NCBI GenBank assembly: GCA_965200175.1 | Contig: OZ241345.1 | Span: 744,001 to 808,000 of the forward strand | DNA: 64,000 bases | Direction of reading: 5' to 3' | DNA from: Azophilus sp026709365 | Lineage (GTDB): Bacteria; Pseudomonadota; Gammaproteobacteria; Pseudomonadales; Azotimanducaceae | Part shown: in pieces, positions 16,955-25,389 of the stretch | Numbering within the stretch: position 1 is the stretch's first letter | How the letters are laid out: every line of letters starts with the position of its first letter | Program-made: the position numbers and the translations under genes | The notes under the pieces: generated by a model | What the model saw: only the letters and a program-made list of their open reading frames with translations | Told to the model about the DNA's origin: nothing | Database searches by the model: none

Positions 16955-18187
16955 GTGACAGCGGACAGCGGTGCGGGACAAATGATCGTCGGGCTGGACA
17001 TCGGCACCAGCAAGGTGGCCGCCATCGTCGGCGAGGTGACGGCGGACGGCGAGTTGGAAATCAAGGGCATCGGCACCCAAGCCTCGCGGGGGCTGCGCAA
17101 GGGCGTGGTGGTGAACATCGAGTCCACGGTGCATTCCATTCAGCGGGCCGTCGAGGAGGCGGAACTGATGGCGGGCTGCAACATCGAGTCGGTGTATGCG
17201 GGCATCGCTGGCAGCCACGTCAAGAGCACCAATTCCCACGGCGTCGTCGCGGTGCCGGATCGGGAGGTGCTCGCCCACGACGTGGAGCGCGTCATCGATG
17301 CCGCCGAGGCGATGGCCATACCGACCGACCAGAAGATGCTCCATGTGCTGCCCCAGGAGTACATCATCGATCACCAGGACGGCGTCAGGGATCCGTTGGG
17401 CATGTCCGGCGTGCGCCTTGAAGCCAAGGTGCATTTGGTCAGCTGCGCCGCCAATGCGCTGCAGAACATTGAGAAGTGCATCGAGCGCTGCGGCTTGAAG
17501 GTCAACGGCATCATCCTGGAGCAGTTGGCGTCAAGCTACTCGGTGCTTTCCGACGACGAGCGCCAGCTGGGCGTCTGCTTGGTGGACATTGGCGGCGGCA
17601 CCTCGGACATCGCCGTCTTCACTGGCGGCGCCATTCGCCACACGGCCGTCATCCCCATTGCCGGCGACCAAGTGACCAACGACATTGCCATGGCCCTGCG
17701 CACCCCCACCCCCAATGCCGAGGAGATCAAGATCCGCTATGGGCGCGCCCTGTCCCAGCTAGCCCGGGCCGATCAAATGATCGAGGTGCCCGGCGCCGGC
17801 GACCGCCCGCCCCGCGAGCTGTCGCAGCAGACCTTGGCCGAGGTGGTGGAGCCGCGCTACGACGAGCTGTTCAGCCTCATCCAGACCGAATTGCGCCGCA
17901 GCGGCTTCGAGGAGTTGATTGCCGCCGGCGTCGTCCTCACCGGGGGCGCCGCAAAGATGAACGGCGTGATTGAACTCGCCGAGGAGATCTTCCACATGCC
18001 GGTCAGCCTCGGCAAGCCGAAGGCGGTCTCCGGGCTCAAGGACATCGTGCGCAACCCGATTCATGCCACCGGCGTCGGCCTGATGCTGTTCGGCAAGGAG
18101 CGCCGCCGCGATGCCGGCGGCGCCGGCCAAGGCGGCAACGGCGGTCGAATCAGCCGGCTGCGGAAGTGGCTTGCGGACAACTTTTGA
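16955..18187 (+). CDS. ftsA: cell division protein FtsA
   Basis: FtsA is the actin-like ATPase that tethers FtsZ to the membrane. The 410-residue product has the nucleotide-binding motif VGLDIGTSKVAAIVGE near the N-terminus, the 1C domain (about 85-165), VDIGGGTSDIA, and VLTGGAAKMNG. The C-terminal amphipathic helix (SRLRKWLADNF) is the membrane-targeting sequence. Start is taken as GTG 16955 because AGGAGG lies at 16940-16945, nine bases upstream. The ATG at 16982 is an alternative with a weaker site. The gene follows ftsQ by 13 bases. Confidence 0.96.
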   Translation: MTADSGAGQMIVGLDIGTSKVAAIVGEVTADGELEIKGIGTQASRGLRKGVVVNIESTVHSIQRAVEEAELMAGCNIESVYAGIAGSHVKSTNSHGVVAVPDREVLAHDVERVIDAAEAMAIPTDQKMLHVLPQEYIIDHQDGVRDPLGMSGVRLEAKVHLVSCAANALQNIEKCIERCGLKVNGIILEQLASSYSVLSDDERQLGVCLVDIGGGTSDIAVFTGGAIRHTAVIPIAGDQVTNDIAMALRTPTPNAEEIKIRYGRALSQLARADQMIEVPGAGDRPPRELSQQTLAEVVEPRYDELFSLIQTELRRSGFEELIAAGVVLTGGAAKMNGVIELAEEIFHMPVSLGKPKAVSGLKDIVRNPIHATGVGLMLFGKERRRDAGGAGQGGNGGRISRLRKWLADNF

Positions 18188-18328
18188 CCGGTAGCCGGAA
18201 GCAGCGTAACCAACTTGAACCAACTTGGAGCAGAGCCATGTGCGGCAACCACCATGCCATTCATCCAACCAACCGAACTCAACGTCCTGAACGTTACCAA
18301 CCAGCAATCCGCAACGGGAGACAAGCCC

Positions 18329-19468
18329 ATGTTCACAATTGAGGAAACAGAGCCGCAAAACGCGGTCATCAAGGTCATTGGCGTGGGCGGCGGCGGCGGC
18401 AACGCCGTCCAGCACATGGTCAACAAAAGCCTGCCAGGGGTGGAGTTCCTGGCCATGAACACCGATGTGCAGGCGCTGCGGGCGCTGAGCGTACCGACCA
18501 AGCTGGCCATTGGCACCTCGGTGACTAAGGGGCTCGGCGCCGGGGCCAACCCGGAGACCGGGCGTCAGGCGGCCCTGGAGGAGACGGCGCGCATCGGCGA
18601 ACTGCTCGACGGCTCGCACATGGTGTTCATCGCGGCGGGCATGGGCGGCGGCACCGGCACGGGCGCAGCGCCCGTGGTGGCCAAGCTGGCCAGGGAGCGG
18701 AACATTCTGACGGTGGCCGTGGTGACCCGGCCCTTTGCCCATGAACGGCGCGATGCCCAGGCCGATGCGGGCCTTGACCAACTCGCCGAGTACGTTGACT
18801 CCCTGATCACGGTCTCCAACGACAGGCTGAAGGAGGCCGACCCCGGCTTCACGCTGATGAACGCCTTTGCGGCCGCCAACGACGTGCTGCTTGGCGCGGT
18901 CGAGGGCATCTCCGACCTGATCGTGAGCCACGGCGTCATCAACGTGGACTTTGCCGACGTGCAGACGGTCATGGGCATCAACGGCACCGCCATGATGGGC
19001 ACCGGCCGGGCGTCGGGGGAGGGCCGGGCGCGGCGCGCTGCGGAGGCGGCCATCGATTGCCCGCTGCTGGACGACATCGACATGCGCGACGCCCGAGGCG
19101 TCTTGCTCAACGTCACCGCCGGCCCGTCCTTCGTGCTCGACGAGTACTATGAGATCAACGCCATGATCAACGAAATCGCTTCGGACCGGGCCACTTTCAT
19201 CGGCGGCCTGGTGCTCGACGAGGTGATGCAGGAGGAGGTCAAGGTGACGATCGTGGCCACTGGCTTGGCGGACCAGGTTCGCGCAACGGCCAGGGGGCCG
19301 CACCCAGTGGCGGCCAAGGTGGGCAGCGACTACAGCGAATTCGACCGGCCGCCCGCCCGGCGGGGCCGACGCGAGGAGCGGCCCAAGGAGCCCGCCCGAA
19401 CCCCGGAGCTGACCGCGGATCAGGAGTTCCTCGACCTGCCGACCTTTCTGCGCCGTCAGGCGGACTAG
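18329..19468 (+). CDS. ftsZ: cell division GTPase FtsZ
   Basis: FtsZ is the tubulin-like GTPase that builds the Z ring. The 379-residue product shows VIKVIGVGGGGGNAV near residues 13-27, the tubulin signature GGGTGTGAAP at about residue 105, and the C-terminal peptide LDLPTFLRRQAD that binds FtsA and ZipA. The ATG at 18329 has GGGAG about nine bases upstream; an in-frame ATG at 18254 has no clear ribosome site. The 141-base leader after ftsA may carry an additional promoter, but none was convincing. It closes the dcw cluster; lpxC does not follow. Confidence 0.97.
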   Translation: MFTIEETEPQNAVIKVIGVGGGGGNAVQHMVNKSLPGVEFLAMNTDVQALRALSVPTKLAIGTSVTKGLGAGANPETGRQAALEETARIGELLDGSHMVFIAAGMGGGTGTGAAPVVAKLARERNILTVAVVTRPFAHERRDAQADAGLDQLAEYVDSLITVSNDRLKEADPGFTLMNAFAAANDVLLGAVEGISDLIVSHGVINVDFADVQTVMGINGTAMMGTGRASGEGRARRAAEAAIDCPLLDDIDMRDARGVLLNVTAGPSFVLDEYYEINAMINEIASDRATFIGGLVLDEVMQEEVKVTIVATGLADQVRATARGPHPVAAKVGSDYSEFDRPPARRGRREERPKEPARTPELTADQEFLDLPTFLRRQAD

Positions 19469-19472
19469 GGGA

Positions 19473-19501
19473 CCTCTGATTGAGTCGCGGACGCTCAGAG
19501 G
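19473..19501 (+). terminator. hairpin after ftsZ
   Basis: CCTCTGA (19473-19479) pairs with TCAGAGG (19495-19501), with additional pairing possible inside the loop. The hairpin begins five bases after the ftsZ stop. It lacks a T-run, so it may be an mRNA-end stabiliser or a weak terminator rather than a classic intrinsic terminator. Confidence 0.35.
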
Positions 19502-19534
19502 AGTCTGCTAATTGGCCTTAAAGGAGGATGGCTG

Positions 19535-20176
19535 ATGCCTTTTCAACTCAAGTTGCGGCTGCCGACGGCCGAGCGCGCGTTGCCGGGCCGCGCCGAAGCG
19601 ATGCCGGTTCCCGCCGCGCACTTCGTCAATGGCCATCCGCTGGTTGGCCCTTACCCGGATGGCTTGCGCCAGGCCGTTTTCGGCATGGGCTGCTTTTGGG
19701 GCGCGGAGCGCCTGTTCTGGCAAACCAAGGGGGTGTTCACCACCGCCGTCGGCTATGCGGGCGGCTTCACCCCCAATCCGACCTACGAGGAGGTCTGCTC
19801 AGGGCTGACCGGGCACGCCGAGGTGGTGCTCGTGGTCCACGATCCCCAGGAGGTGGGCCTTGATGAACTGCTCAAGGTGTTTTGGGAGGGCCATGACCCC
19901 ACCCAAGGCATGCGCCAGGGCAACGATGTCGGCACTCAGTATCGATCGGCCATCTACTTGGACGATGGCCTTGAAGCCGCCCTGGCTTCCCGGGACCGCT
20001 ATCAGGAGGCGCTGACGGCCGTGGGCTACGGCGCAATCACCACGGAGATCAAGGCCGCCCCGTCGTTCCACTACGCCGAAGCCCATCATCAGCAGTACTT
20101 GGCCAAGGTGCCCAACGGCTACTGCGGCCTCGGCGGCACGGGCGTCGCCTGCTCTAGGGCGGCCGCCGGCGGGTGA
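19535..20176 (+). CDS. msrA: peptide-methionine (S)-S-oxide reductase MsrA
   Basis: MsrA repairs oxidised methionine in proteins. The 213-residue product contains the active-site motif GCFWGAE with Cys53 as nucleophile, GYAGGFTPNPTYEEV, GHAEVVLVV and the C-terminal half with YHQQYL-like HHQQYLAKVPNGYCG, where the later cysteine probably serves as the resolving residue. Length is typical of the E. coli-like long form with an N-terminal extension. A strong AAAGGAGG ribosome site lies just upstream at about 19518. It precedes the Hsp70-like gene by three bases, suggesting co-transcription as a protein-quality unit. Confidence 0.95.
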   Translation: MPFQLKLRLPTAERALPGRAEAMPVPAAHFVNGHPLVGPYPDGLRQAVFGMGCFWGAERLFWQTKGVFTTAVGYAGGFTPNPTYEEVCSGLTGHAEVVLVVHDPQEVGLDELLKVFWEGHDPTQGMRQGNDVGTQYRSAIYLDDGLEAALASRDRYQEALTAVGYGAITTEIKAAPSFHYAEAHHQQYLAKVPNGYCGLGGTGVACSRAAAGG

Positions 20177-20179
20177 GCG

Positions 20180-21568
20180 ATGCGGCTTGGCGTTGGGATC
20201 GATTTCGGCACGACCAACTCCGCCGCTGCCATTTTTGACGGGGAGCGGCTTGCCTTCGTCGGCCTTGAGGAGGGCGCGGCGATCATGCCGTCGGCCACCT
20301 ACATCGACCGCGCGTTGCAAGCCTGCGTCGGCCAGCAGGCCATCGACCGGTACTTGGCCGGCAACACCGGCCGCACGGTCGAGTTCATTGCCGAGGTCAT
20401 CGGCACCGAGTCCGAATTCGTCCAGCATGGCGATTCGGACAACCCAGCCCCCGTCGAGACGGCGACCAAGGCGATCTACGGTCAGCCGCTGATCGACAGC
20501 GGCCTGCAGGGCCGGCTGTTCCGCGGCGTCAAGCGGTTGTTGGGCGACGAGCGGACCCGGCGGCTGATGGTGTTCGACCATCCGTTCCGGGTGGTTGCAC
20601 TGATCACCCCGATCCTGCTGCACATCCGCAAGCGCATCTGCGATGCCGGCGCCGGGAACTGCGCCCGCGCCCACATTGGCCACCCGGTCAACTTCGAGGG
20701 ACGCGAACCGCATCGCAACCGCACGGCCCTGGCCCGCTTGGGCGAAGCCTGCCGCCATGCCGGCATCCGCGATGCGCGTCCCTACGCCGAACCGGTCGCT
20801 GCCGCGGCGCGCTACCTGCACGGCCAGCCGGGGGTCGATGGGGAGTGCCTGCTGACCGTGGACTTCGGCGGCGGCACCTTGGACTTCTGCGTGCTGCGCC
20901 GACGCGGCAAGCGCTTTGACGTGGCCACCACCCATGGCATCGCCCTGGGTGGCGACCGCATCGACCAGTTGCTGTTCCGGGAACTGCTCTTTCCCCTGCT
21001 CGGCAAGGGCGAGCTGTGGCGTCGCCGGGGCATGAGCCGCGACATCGAAACCCGCTTTCCCTTCGAGGACTACGAGCAATTGCTGCTCAACTGGACCGTC
21101 GGCCACACGCTCAACCAGAACCGGTACACCACGGCGGTGATGGACTGCCTCGCCCAGGGCGGACCCAGCGGCCGCAAGTTCGGCCGCCTGCATGAACTGA
21201 TCCGGCGCAACCTCGGCTATCTCGTGTTTCAGTCCATCAAGGCATTCAAGGCCGAGCTTTCGAGGAGGCCGGAGGCGGTGCTGGACATTCCTGAGATTGA
21301 CGTGCGGGTGGAGCTCGCCCGTGCGCAGTTTGAAGCGCTCATCGCCGAGCCGCTGGCGGCCTTCGCCACCGCCCTTGACCAAACCCTGGCCCGGGCGGGC
21401 GTCGCCGCTGCCGATGTGGACCTCGTGCTGCGCACCGGGGGCTCCAACCTGATCCCCGCCGTGCGGCGCATCCTGGATGAGCGCTTCCCCCGGCGGGTGG
21501 TGGAGCAGGATCCCTTCACCAGCGTCGCCGCCGGGTTGGCCATCGCCGACTACTGCTCAGCGGACTAG
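20180..21568 (+). CDS. Hsp70-family protein (YegD-like)
   Basis: This 462-residue protein has an actin/Hsp70 ATPase fold: phosphate-1 motif GIDFGTTNSA at residues 6-15, phosphate-2 TVDFGGGTLDF near 225-235, and the adenosine motif LRTGGSNLIPAVR near 415. It ends soon after the ATPase domain and lacks a DnaK-type substrate-binding domain with EEVD tail, as in YegD-type proteins of uncertain function. It starts three bases after msrA, so a role in protein quality control is a reasonable inference. Its stop overlaps by four bases with the convergent Nudix gene. Confidence 0.85.
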   Translation: MRLGVGIDFGTTNSAAAIFDGERLAFVGLEEGAAIMPSATYIDRALQACVGQQAIDRYLAGNTGRTVEFIAEVIGTESEFVQHGDSDNPAPVETATKAIYGQPLIDSGLQGRLFRGVKRLLGDERTRRLMVFDHPFRVVALITPILLHIRKRICDAGAGNCARAHIGHPVNFEGREPHRNRTALARLGEACRHAGIRDARPYAEPVAAAARYLHGQPGVDGECLLTVDFGGGTLDFCVLRRRGKRFDVATTHGIALGGDRIDQLLFRELLFPLLGKGELWRRRGMSRDIETRFPFEDYEQLLLNWTVGHTLNQNRYTTAVMDCLAQGGPSGRKFGRLHELIRRNLGYLVFQSIKAFKAELSRRPEAVLDIPEIDVRVELARAQFEALIAEPLAAFATALDQTLARAGVAAADVDLVLRTGGSNLIPAVRRILDERFPRRVVEQDPFTSVAAGLAIADYCSAD

Positions 21569-22173
21569 CCAACCTCCGCCGGCGGCGGCCAATCGGGGTT
21601 CAGGGCGAGGAAGAAGTCCTTGAGCATGCGGTAGGTCAGTCCCCAGACGAAGTGCCCCCCGGCGAGCCGGTAGCCGTTGAACACCGTGGGCTTTCCGGCG
21701 ATGGCCAGGGTTTCGGTGTCGTGCAGGCCATTGGCCGCCAAGGCGTCGAGCGGCGCCCAGACCACTTCCGCCACCTCGTGGTTCAGGCTCAGGGGCGGGT
21801 CGCCTTCAAGGACGAAGACATGGGGCGCGATCAGCATGTCCATGCGCGGGCCGCGTGGCGCGGCATGGTGGTGGTCGAGGGCGCCAAGGTACTCGCTGGC
21901 GGCCAGGTCGAGGCCGACTTCCTCTAGGGTCTCGCGAATCGCCGCCGTCTTGAGGTCGGCGTCGGCGCCTTCCCGGTGCCCGCCGGGGAAGGCCATCTGG
22001 CCGGACCAGGGATCGTCGGCCTTCTCCGCCCGCTTGATGAACAGGATTTCGGTTCGGCTCTTGCGCCGCCGCAGGATGACGGCCACCGCCGCCTGCCGGG
22101 TGTGGCGTCCCGGGGTGACGGTTGCGCCTTGATGGCTGGCGAGTCGCCGACGGATGCTGGGCAGGTCAATCAC
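21565..22173 (-). CDS. Nudix hydrolase, CoA pyrophosphatase type
   Basis: This 202-residue protein carries a Nudix box (G-x5-E-x7-REUxEExGU) that reads from GGHREGADADLKTA through IRETLEEVGLDL. It is preceded by PWSGQMAFPGG, which is characteristic of the NudL/CoAse subfamily that hydrolyses coenzyme A or related nucleoside diphosphate compounds. Start is GTG at 22173. It is convergent with the Hsp70-like gene, overlapping four bases at the 3' end. Substrate is inferred from subfamily sequence only. Confidence 0.88.
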   Translation of the reverse strand: MIDLPSIRRRLASHQGATVTPGRHTRQAAVAVILRRRKSRTEILFIKRAEKADDPWSGQMAFPGGHREGADADLKTAAIRETLEEVGLDLAASEYLGALDHHHAAPRGPRMDMLIAPHVFVLEGDPPLSLNHEVAEVVWAPLDALAANGLHDTETLAIAGKPTVFNGYRLAGGHFVWGLTYRMLKDFFLALNPDWPPPAEVG

Positions 22174-22303
22174 GGGAACGGGATGTTAACCTAATGAGTC
22201 GAGGCCCGGACCGCCAAGATGGGGTGGCCGGATGCCGACAGGGTCCATCGACAGCCTCATCCCGCAATCAGGAAGACCGCCCCAATTGCCCGAGGAGCCA
22301 TCC

Positions 22304-22702
22304 ATGCCCCGAGTTCGCCAAAGCCGTGACTGTTTTGTGTGCGGCCCCGACAACCCCATCGGCCTCAAGGTCCGCTTCCGCTTGGAGGATGATCTGTGCT
22401 TGGCGGAATTCACCCCGGATGAACGGCACGCCGGCTATAGCAACGTCACCCATGGCGGCATCGTCTTCAGCCTGCTCGATGACGTCATGGCCAACTGGCT
22501 TTGGCTGCGGGGCATCGTCTGCTTCACCGCCAAGGCGGACATCCGCTACCGAGCGGAGCTGCCGATCGGCGCTGCGGTGCGCTTGGAGGGCCGCTGCCTG
22601 AAGCGCAAGGGGCGCCTCGCGCAAATGGAGGGACGGATCATCCGCCAGGACAGCGGTGCCCTGGTTGCCGAAGCCACGGCGAGCTTCATGATCACCCCTT
22701 AG
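22304..22702 (+). CDS. hotdog-fold thioesterase (PaaI-like)
   Basis: This 132-residue single hotdog-domain protein contains the CFVCGPDNPIGLKVRF start typical of one PaaI/4HBT subgroup and the active-site strand NVTHGGIVFSLLDDVMAN, with the HGG turn and an acidic residue on the central helix. Such enzymes hydrolyse acyl-CoA thioesters, but the substrate cannot be told. The ATG at 22304 has GAGGAG about ten bases upstream; the frame is open further 5'. No obvious operon partner; the next gene starts 226 bases downstream. Confidence 0.85.
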   Translation: MPRVRQSRDCFVCGPDNPIGLKVRFRLEDDLCLAEFTPDERHAGYSNVTHGGIVFSLLDDVMANWLWLRGIVCFTAKADIRYRAELPIGAAVRLEGRCLKRKGRLAQMEGRIIRQDSGALVAEATASFMITP

Positions 22703-22928
22703 GGAGGGCTAAGGGCTAAGAGTTGCTCGTTAGCTGTGGTCATGGGTCGCTCGACGGACCGCAAAGCGCTTTGCATGGCGAATGTCGCACGTCGGATCGC
22801 CCAAATCGCTCCGGTTTTGCCGGGATGTTGGATGACGGCCTTTGGGGAGATTGCTCGCAGATTTGGGCGGTTGGAGTTGCTAAGGTGGCCATCGGCTTTG
22901 ACTGGCCCCTGTATGGGCATGTGCTACC
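22703..22928. other. intergenic spacer without recognised gene
   Basis: A 226-base stretch starting with a short GGGCTAA direct repeat (22706-22720). An open frame of 66 codons (22736-22936) has no ribosome site and unconvincing composition. No clear promoter, terminator or RNA was recognised. Confidence 0.4.
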
Positions 22929-23255
22929 ATGAATGACATGACAAGGGATGCGTGGATCATCATCAGCACGGGCGTCGCCAACGCGTTGGTTTCGGCGGGG
23001 TTGGTGATCTCCTTGTTCTTGTGGCTGCGGGTGGAGCTGCACGCGGACATTGCCGACCTCAGCGCCGATATGGTCGAGATGCGTGCGGAAGTGCGGGCCG
23101 ATATGGTCGAGATGCGCACGGAATTGCGTACTGAAATGGCCGAGATGCGCACTGACATCGACAACATCAAGGAGCGGCTGATCCGCTTGGAGGTCATTGT
23201 CGAACGGGCCTATCCGCCGCTCATCACTGCGGAGCCGTCCCCGGCGCCGAGCTGA
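22929..23255 (+). CDS. small membrane-anchored coiled-coil protein with 11-residue repeats
   Basis: This 108-residue product has an N-terminal transmembrane helix (about residues 9-31, IIISTGVANALVSAGLVISLF) followed by a charged helix built of 11-residue repeats: ADMVEMRAEVR, ADMVEMRTELR and TEMAEMRTDID. The repeats are visible in DNA as a 33-base period (copies at 23067 and 23100). Hendecad periodicity predicts a coiled coil with slight right-handed twist. A short proline-rich tail follows. Start ATG 22929 has no strong ribosome site; ATG 22938 is an alternative. It is not a recognised family; similar short proteins are often annotated as hypothetical. It overlaps no neighbour and precedes the sulfhydrylase by 22 bases. 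Confidence 0.7.
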   Translation: MNDMTRDAWIIISTGVANALVSAGLVISLFLWLRVELHADIADLSADMVEMRAEVRADMVEMRTELRTEMAEMRTDIDNIKERLIRLEVIVERAYPPLITAEPSPAPS

Positions 23256-23277
23256 GGCCATCAGTGCGCGGCGAACC

Positions 23278-24588
23278 ATGAGCGACCACAAAAGCCCCGC
23301 GTCCATCGGCTTCGACACCCTCGCCCTGCACGCCGGGCAAGCGCCGGATCCGGCTACCGGGGCGCGGGCGACGCCCATCTACCAGTCCGCCTCCTTCGTG
23401 TTTCCGGATTCGGACTTTGCCGCCGGGCTGTTCAACATAGAACGGGCCGGCCACGTCTATTCGCGCCTGTCCAACCCGACCAACGCGGTGCTTGAAGAGC
23501 GCATTGCGGCGCTCGACGGCGGCGTGGGGGCCATCGCCACCGCCAGTGGACAAGCCGCCATGCACCTCGCGGTGGCGACCATCTGCTCGGCGGGCGACCA
23601 CATCGTCTCCAGCCGGTCGCTCTACGGCGGCACCCACAACCTGCTTGAATACACCCTGCCGCGCTTCGGCATCGAAACCACCTTCGTGGATCCTCGGGAT
23701 CCCGCCGCCTTCGCCGCCGCCATTCGGCCGGAAACCCGGCTGGTGTTCGGCGAGATACTCGGCAACCCAGGCCTTGAAGTGCTCAATGTGCCCTCGGTGG
23801 CCGAGGTGGCCCACCGGCGCGGCCTGCCGCTGCTGGTTGACGCCACCTTCGCCACCCCCTACCTGTGCCAGCCCATTCGGCTGGGCGCCGATCTGGTCAT
23901 GCACTCGGCCACCAAGTTCCTCAGCGGCCACGGGGTGGTGATTGGCGGCCTGCTCGTCGATGGCGGCGCGTTCGATTGGGAGAGCGGCCCGTTTCCCACC
24001 ATCAACGACCCCTACGTCGGTTTTCACGATCTGGTCTTTGGCGAGGAGTTCGGCCCTGCGGCCTTCATCACGCGGGCCCGCAAGGAGGGCATTCGCGACT
24101 TCGGCGCCTGCATGGCGCCAATGACCGCCTTTCAGATCCTACAGGGGCTGGAGACCTTGCCGCTGCGCATGGCGCGGCATGTGTCCAATGCCCTGCGCGT
24201 GGCGGAGTTTCTGGCCAGCCATCCCTTGGTGGAGTCCGTCAGCCACCCGGGGCTGCCGGACCATCCGGACCACGCGCTGGCCCGCGAACTGCTGCCCAAG
24301 GGCGCCGGGGCAGTGTTCGGCTTCACCGTGGCGGGTGGCCGGGAGGCGGGCAGGGCCTTGATTGAATCGCTTGACCTCTTCTCCCATTTGGCCAACGTCG
24401 GCGATGCCAAGTCGCTGGTCATCCATCCCGCCAGCACCACCCATCACCGCATGGATGCCGAGGCGCTGCGGGCGGCTGGCATCGGCGAGGGGTTGATCCG
24501 CCTGTCAATCGGCCTTGAGGACGCCGACGACTTGGTGTCCGACTTAAGCCGCGCGCTCAAGCGGGTCGGCGGGCGGCGGTCTCGGTGA
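23278..24588 (+). CDS. O-acetyl/succinylhomoserine sulfhydrylase (Cys/Met metabolism PLP enzyme)
   Basis: A 436-residue fold-type I PLP enzyme of the Cys/Met metabolism family. Conserved segments include FDTLALHAGQAPDP, YQSASFVFPDS, YSRLSNPTNAVLEERIAAL, ASGQAAMHLAV, SRSLYGGTHNLLEYTLP and SATKFLSGHG with the PLP lysine at Lys213. Length and the insert after the lysine are those of MetY-type O-acetylhomoserine sulfhydrylases, which make homocysteine directly from sulfide; the O-succinyl variant cannot be excluded. The ATG at 23278 fits the family start. The downstream hydrolase start overlaps its stop (GTGA). Confidence 0.9.
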   Translation: MSDHKSPASIGFDTLALHAGQAPDPATGARATPIYQSASFVFPDSDFAAGLFNIERAGHVYSRLSNPTNAVLEERIAALDGGVGAIATASGQAAMHLAVATICSAGDHIVSSRSLYGGTHNLLEYTLPRFGIETTFVDPRDPAAFAAAIRPETRLVFGEILGNPGLEVLNVPSVAEVAHRRGLPLLVDATFATPYLCQPIRLGADLVMHSATKFLSGHGVVIGGLLVDGGAFDWESGPFPTINDPYVGFHDLVFGEEFGPAAFITRARKEGIRDFGACMAPMTAFQILQGLETLPLRMARHVSNALRVAEFLASHPLVESVSHPGLPDHPDHALARELLPKGAGAVFGFTVAGGREAGRALIESLDLFSHLANVGDAKSLVIHPASTTHHRMDAEALRAAGIGEGLIRLSIGLEDADDLVSDLSRALKRVGGRRSR

Positions 24589-25373
24589 GGCTCCAAGTGG
24601 ATGGCAAGGCGGCATTTGCCGGCACTGGCAGCGTCGCCCACGCGCCGGGACGCAGGGCGGCCGTGTTCGTCCACGGCGCCGGCATGGATCACAGCGTTTG
24701 GGTGATGCCCGCCCGCCACTTCGCCCGGACTGGACTGAACGTGCTGGCGCTGGATCTGCCCGGACACGGGCGCAGCCAAGGCCCCGGGCTTGATTCGATC
24801 GCCGCGATGGCGGACTGGGTGGTGCGGGCCATGGATGCGGCGCATTTGGAAGCCGCGGCGGTGGTGGGGCACAGCATGGGCTCGCTCATCGCCTATGCGC
24901 TGGCGGCACGGCATTCGGACCGGTGCCGGGCGCTGGCGCTGCTGGGCGCCTCCGCGCCCATGCCGGTGACCGACGCGCTGCTCGACGCCGCCTACGACAA
25001 CCACCACGCCGCCATCGACATGGCCAACGCCTGGAGCCACAGCCCGCGCGCCAAGCTGGGTGCCTGCCCCAACCCCGGCATGTGGATGCTCGGCGGCGGG
25101 GAGCGCCTGCTGGAGGCGGCTGCGCCGGACGTCTTCCATGCCGACCTCGCCGCCTGCAACGGCTTCGACCCGGAGGCGGACGCTGGGCCCATTCGGTGCC
25201 CGGCGTTGGTCGTGGTCGGCGAAGCGGACCAAATGACCCCGGCGCAAGCCGGCATCCGGGTCAGCGAACGCCTGCAGGATGCCCGCTTGGAACGCTTGGC
25301 CGGCTGCGGCCATGCCATGCTCTCCGAACAGCCCAATGCCGTGCTCGACGCCCTGACCGCCATCGTACGCTGA
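24585..25373 (+). CDS. alpha/beta hydrolase
   Basis: This 262-residue alpha/beta hydrolase has the oxyanion-hole segment FVHGAGMDHSVW, the DLPGHGRS motif, the nucleophile elbow GHSMGS with Ser97, an acidic residue in VVGEADQMTP and the catalytic histidine in LAGCGHAMLSEQ. The GTG start overlaps the sulfhydrylase stop, suggesting translational coupling. MetX-type acyltransferases share this fold, but the size and cap region here fit a general esterase or lactonase better. Substrate unknown. Confidence 0.85.
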   Translation: MRLQVDGKAAFAGTGSVAHAPGRRAAVFVHGAGMDHSVWVMPARHFARTGLNVLALDLPGHGRSQGPGLDSIAAMADWVVRAMDAAHLEAAAVVGHSMGSLIAYALAARHSDRCRALALLGASAPMPVTDALLDAAYDNHHAAIDMANAWSHSPRAKLGACPNPGMWMLGGGERLLEAAAPDVFHADLAACNGFDPEADAGPIRCPALVVVGEADQMTPAQAGIRVSERLQDARLERLAGCGHAMLSEQPNAVLDALTAIVR

Positions 25374-25389
25374 CGAGGAGGAGCCACCC

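Noticed and set aside
22898..22930. TTGACT followed by TACCAT as a promoter for the hendecad gene
   Set aside because: The spacing is 21 bases and the -10 would touch the start codon.
22736..22936. 66-codon frame before the hendecad protein
   Set aside because: No ribosome site and atypical composition; overlaps the next start.
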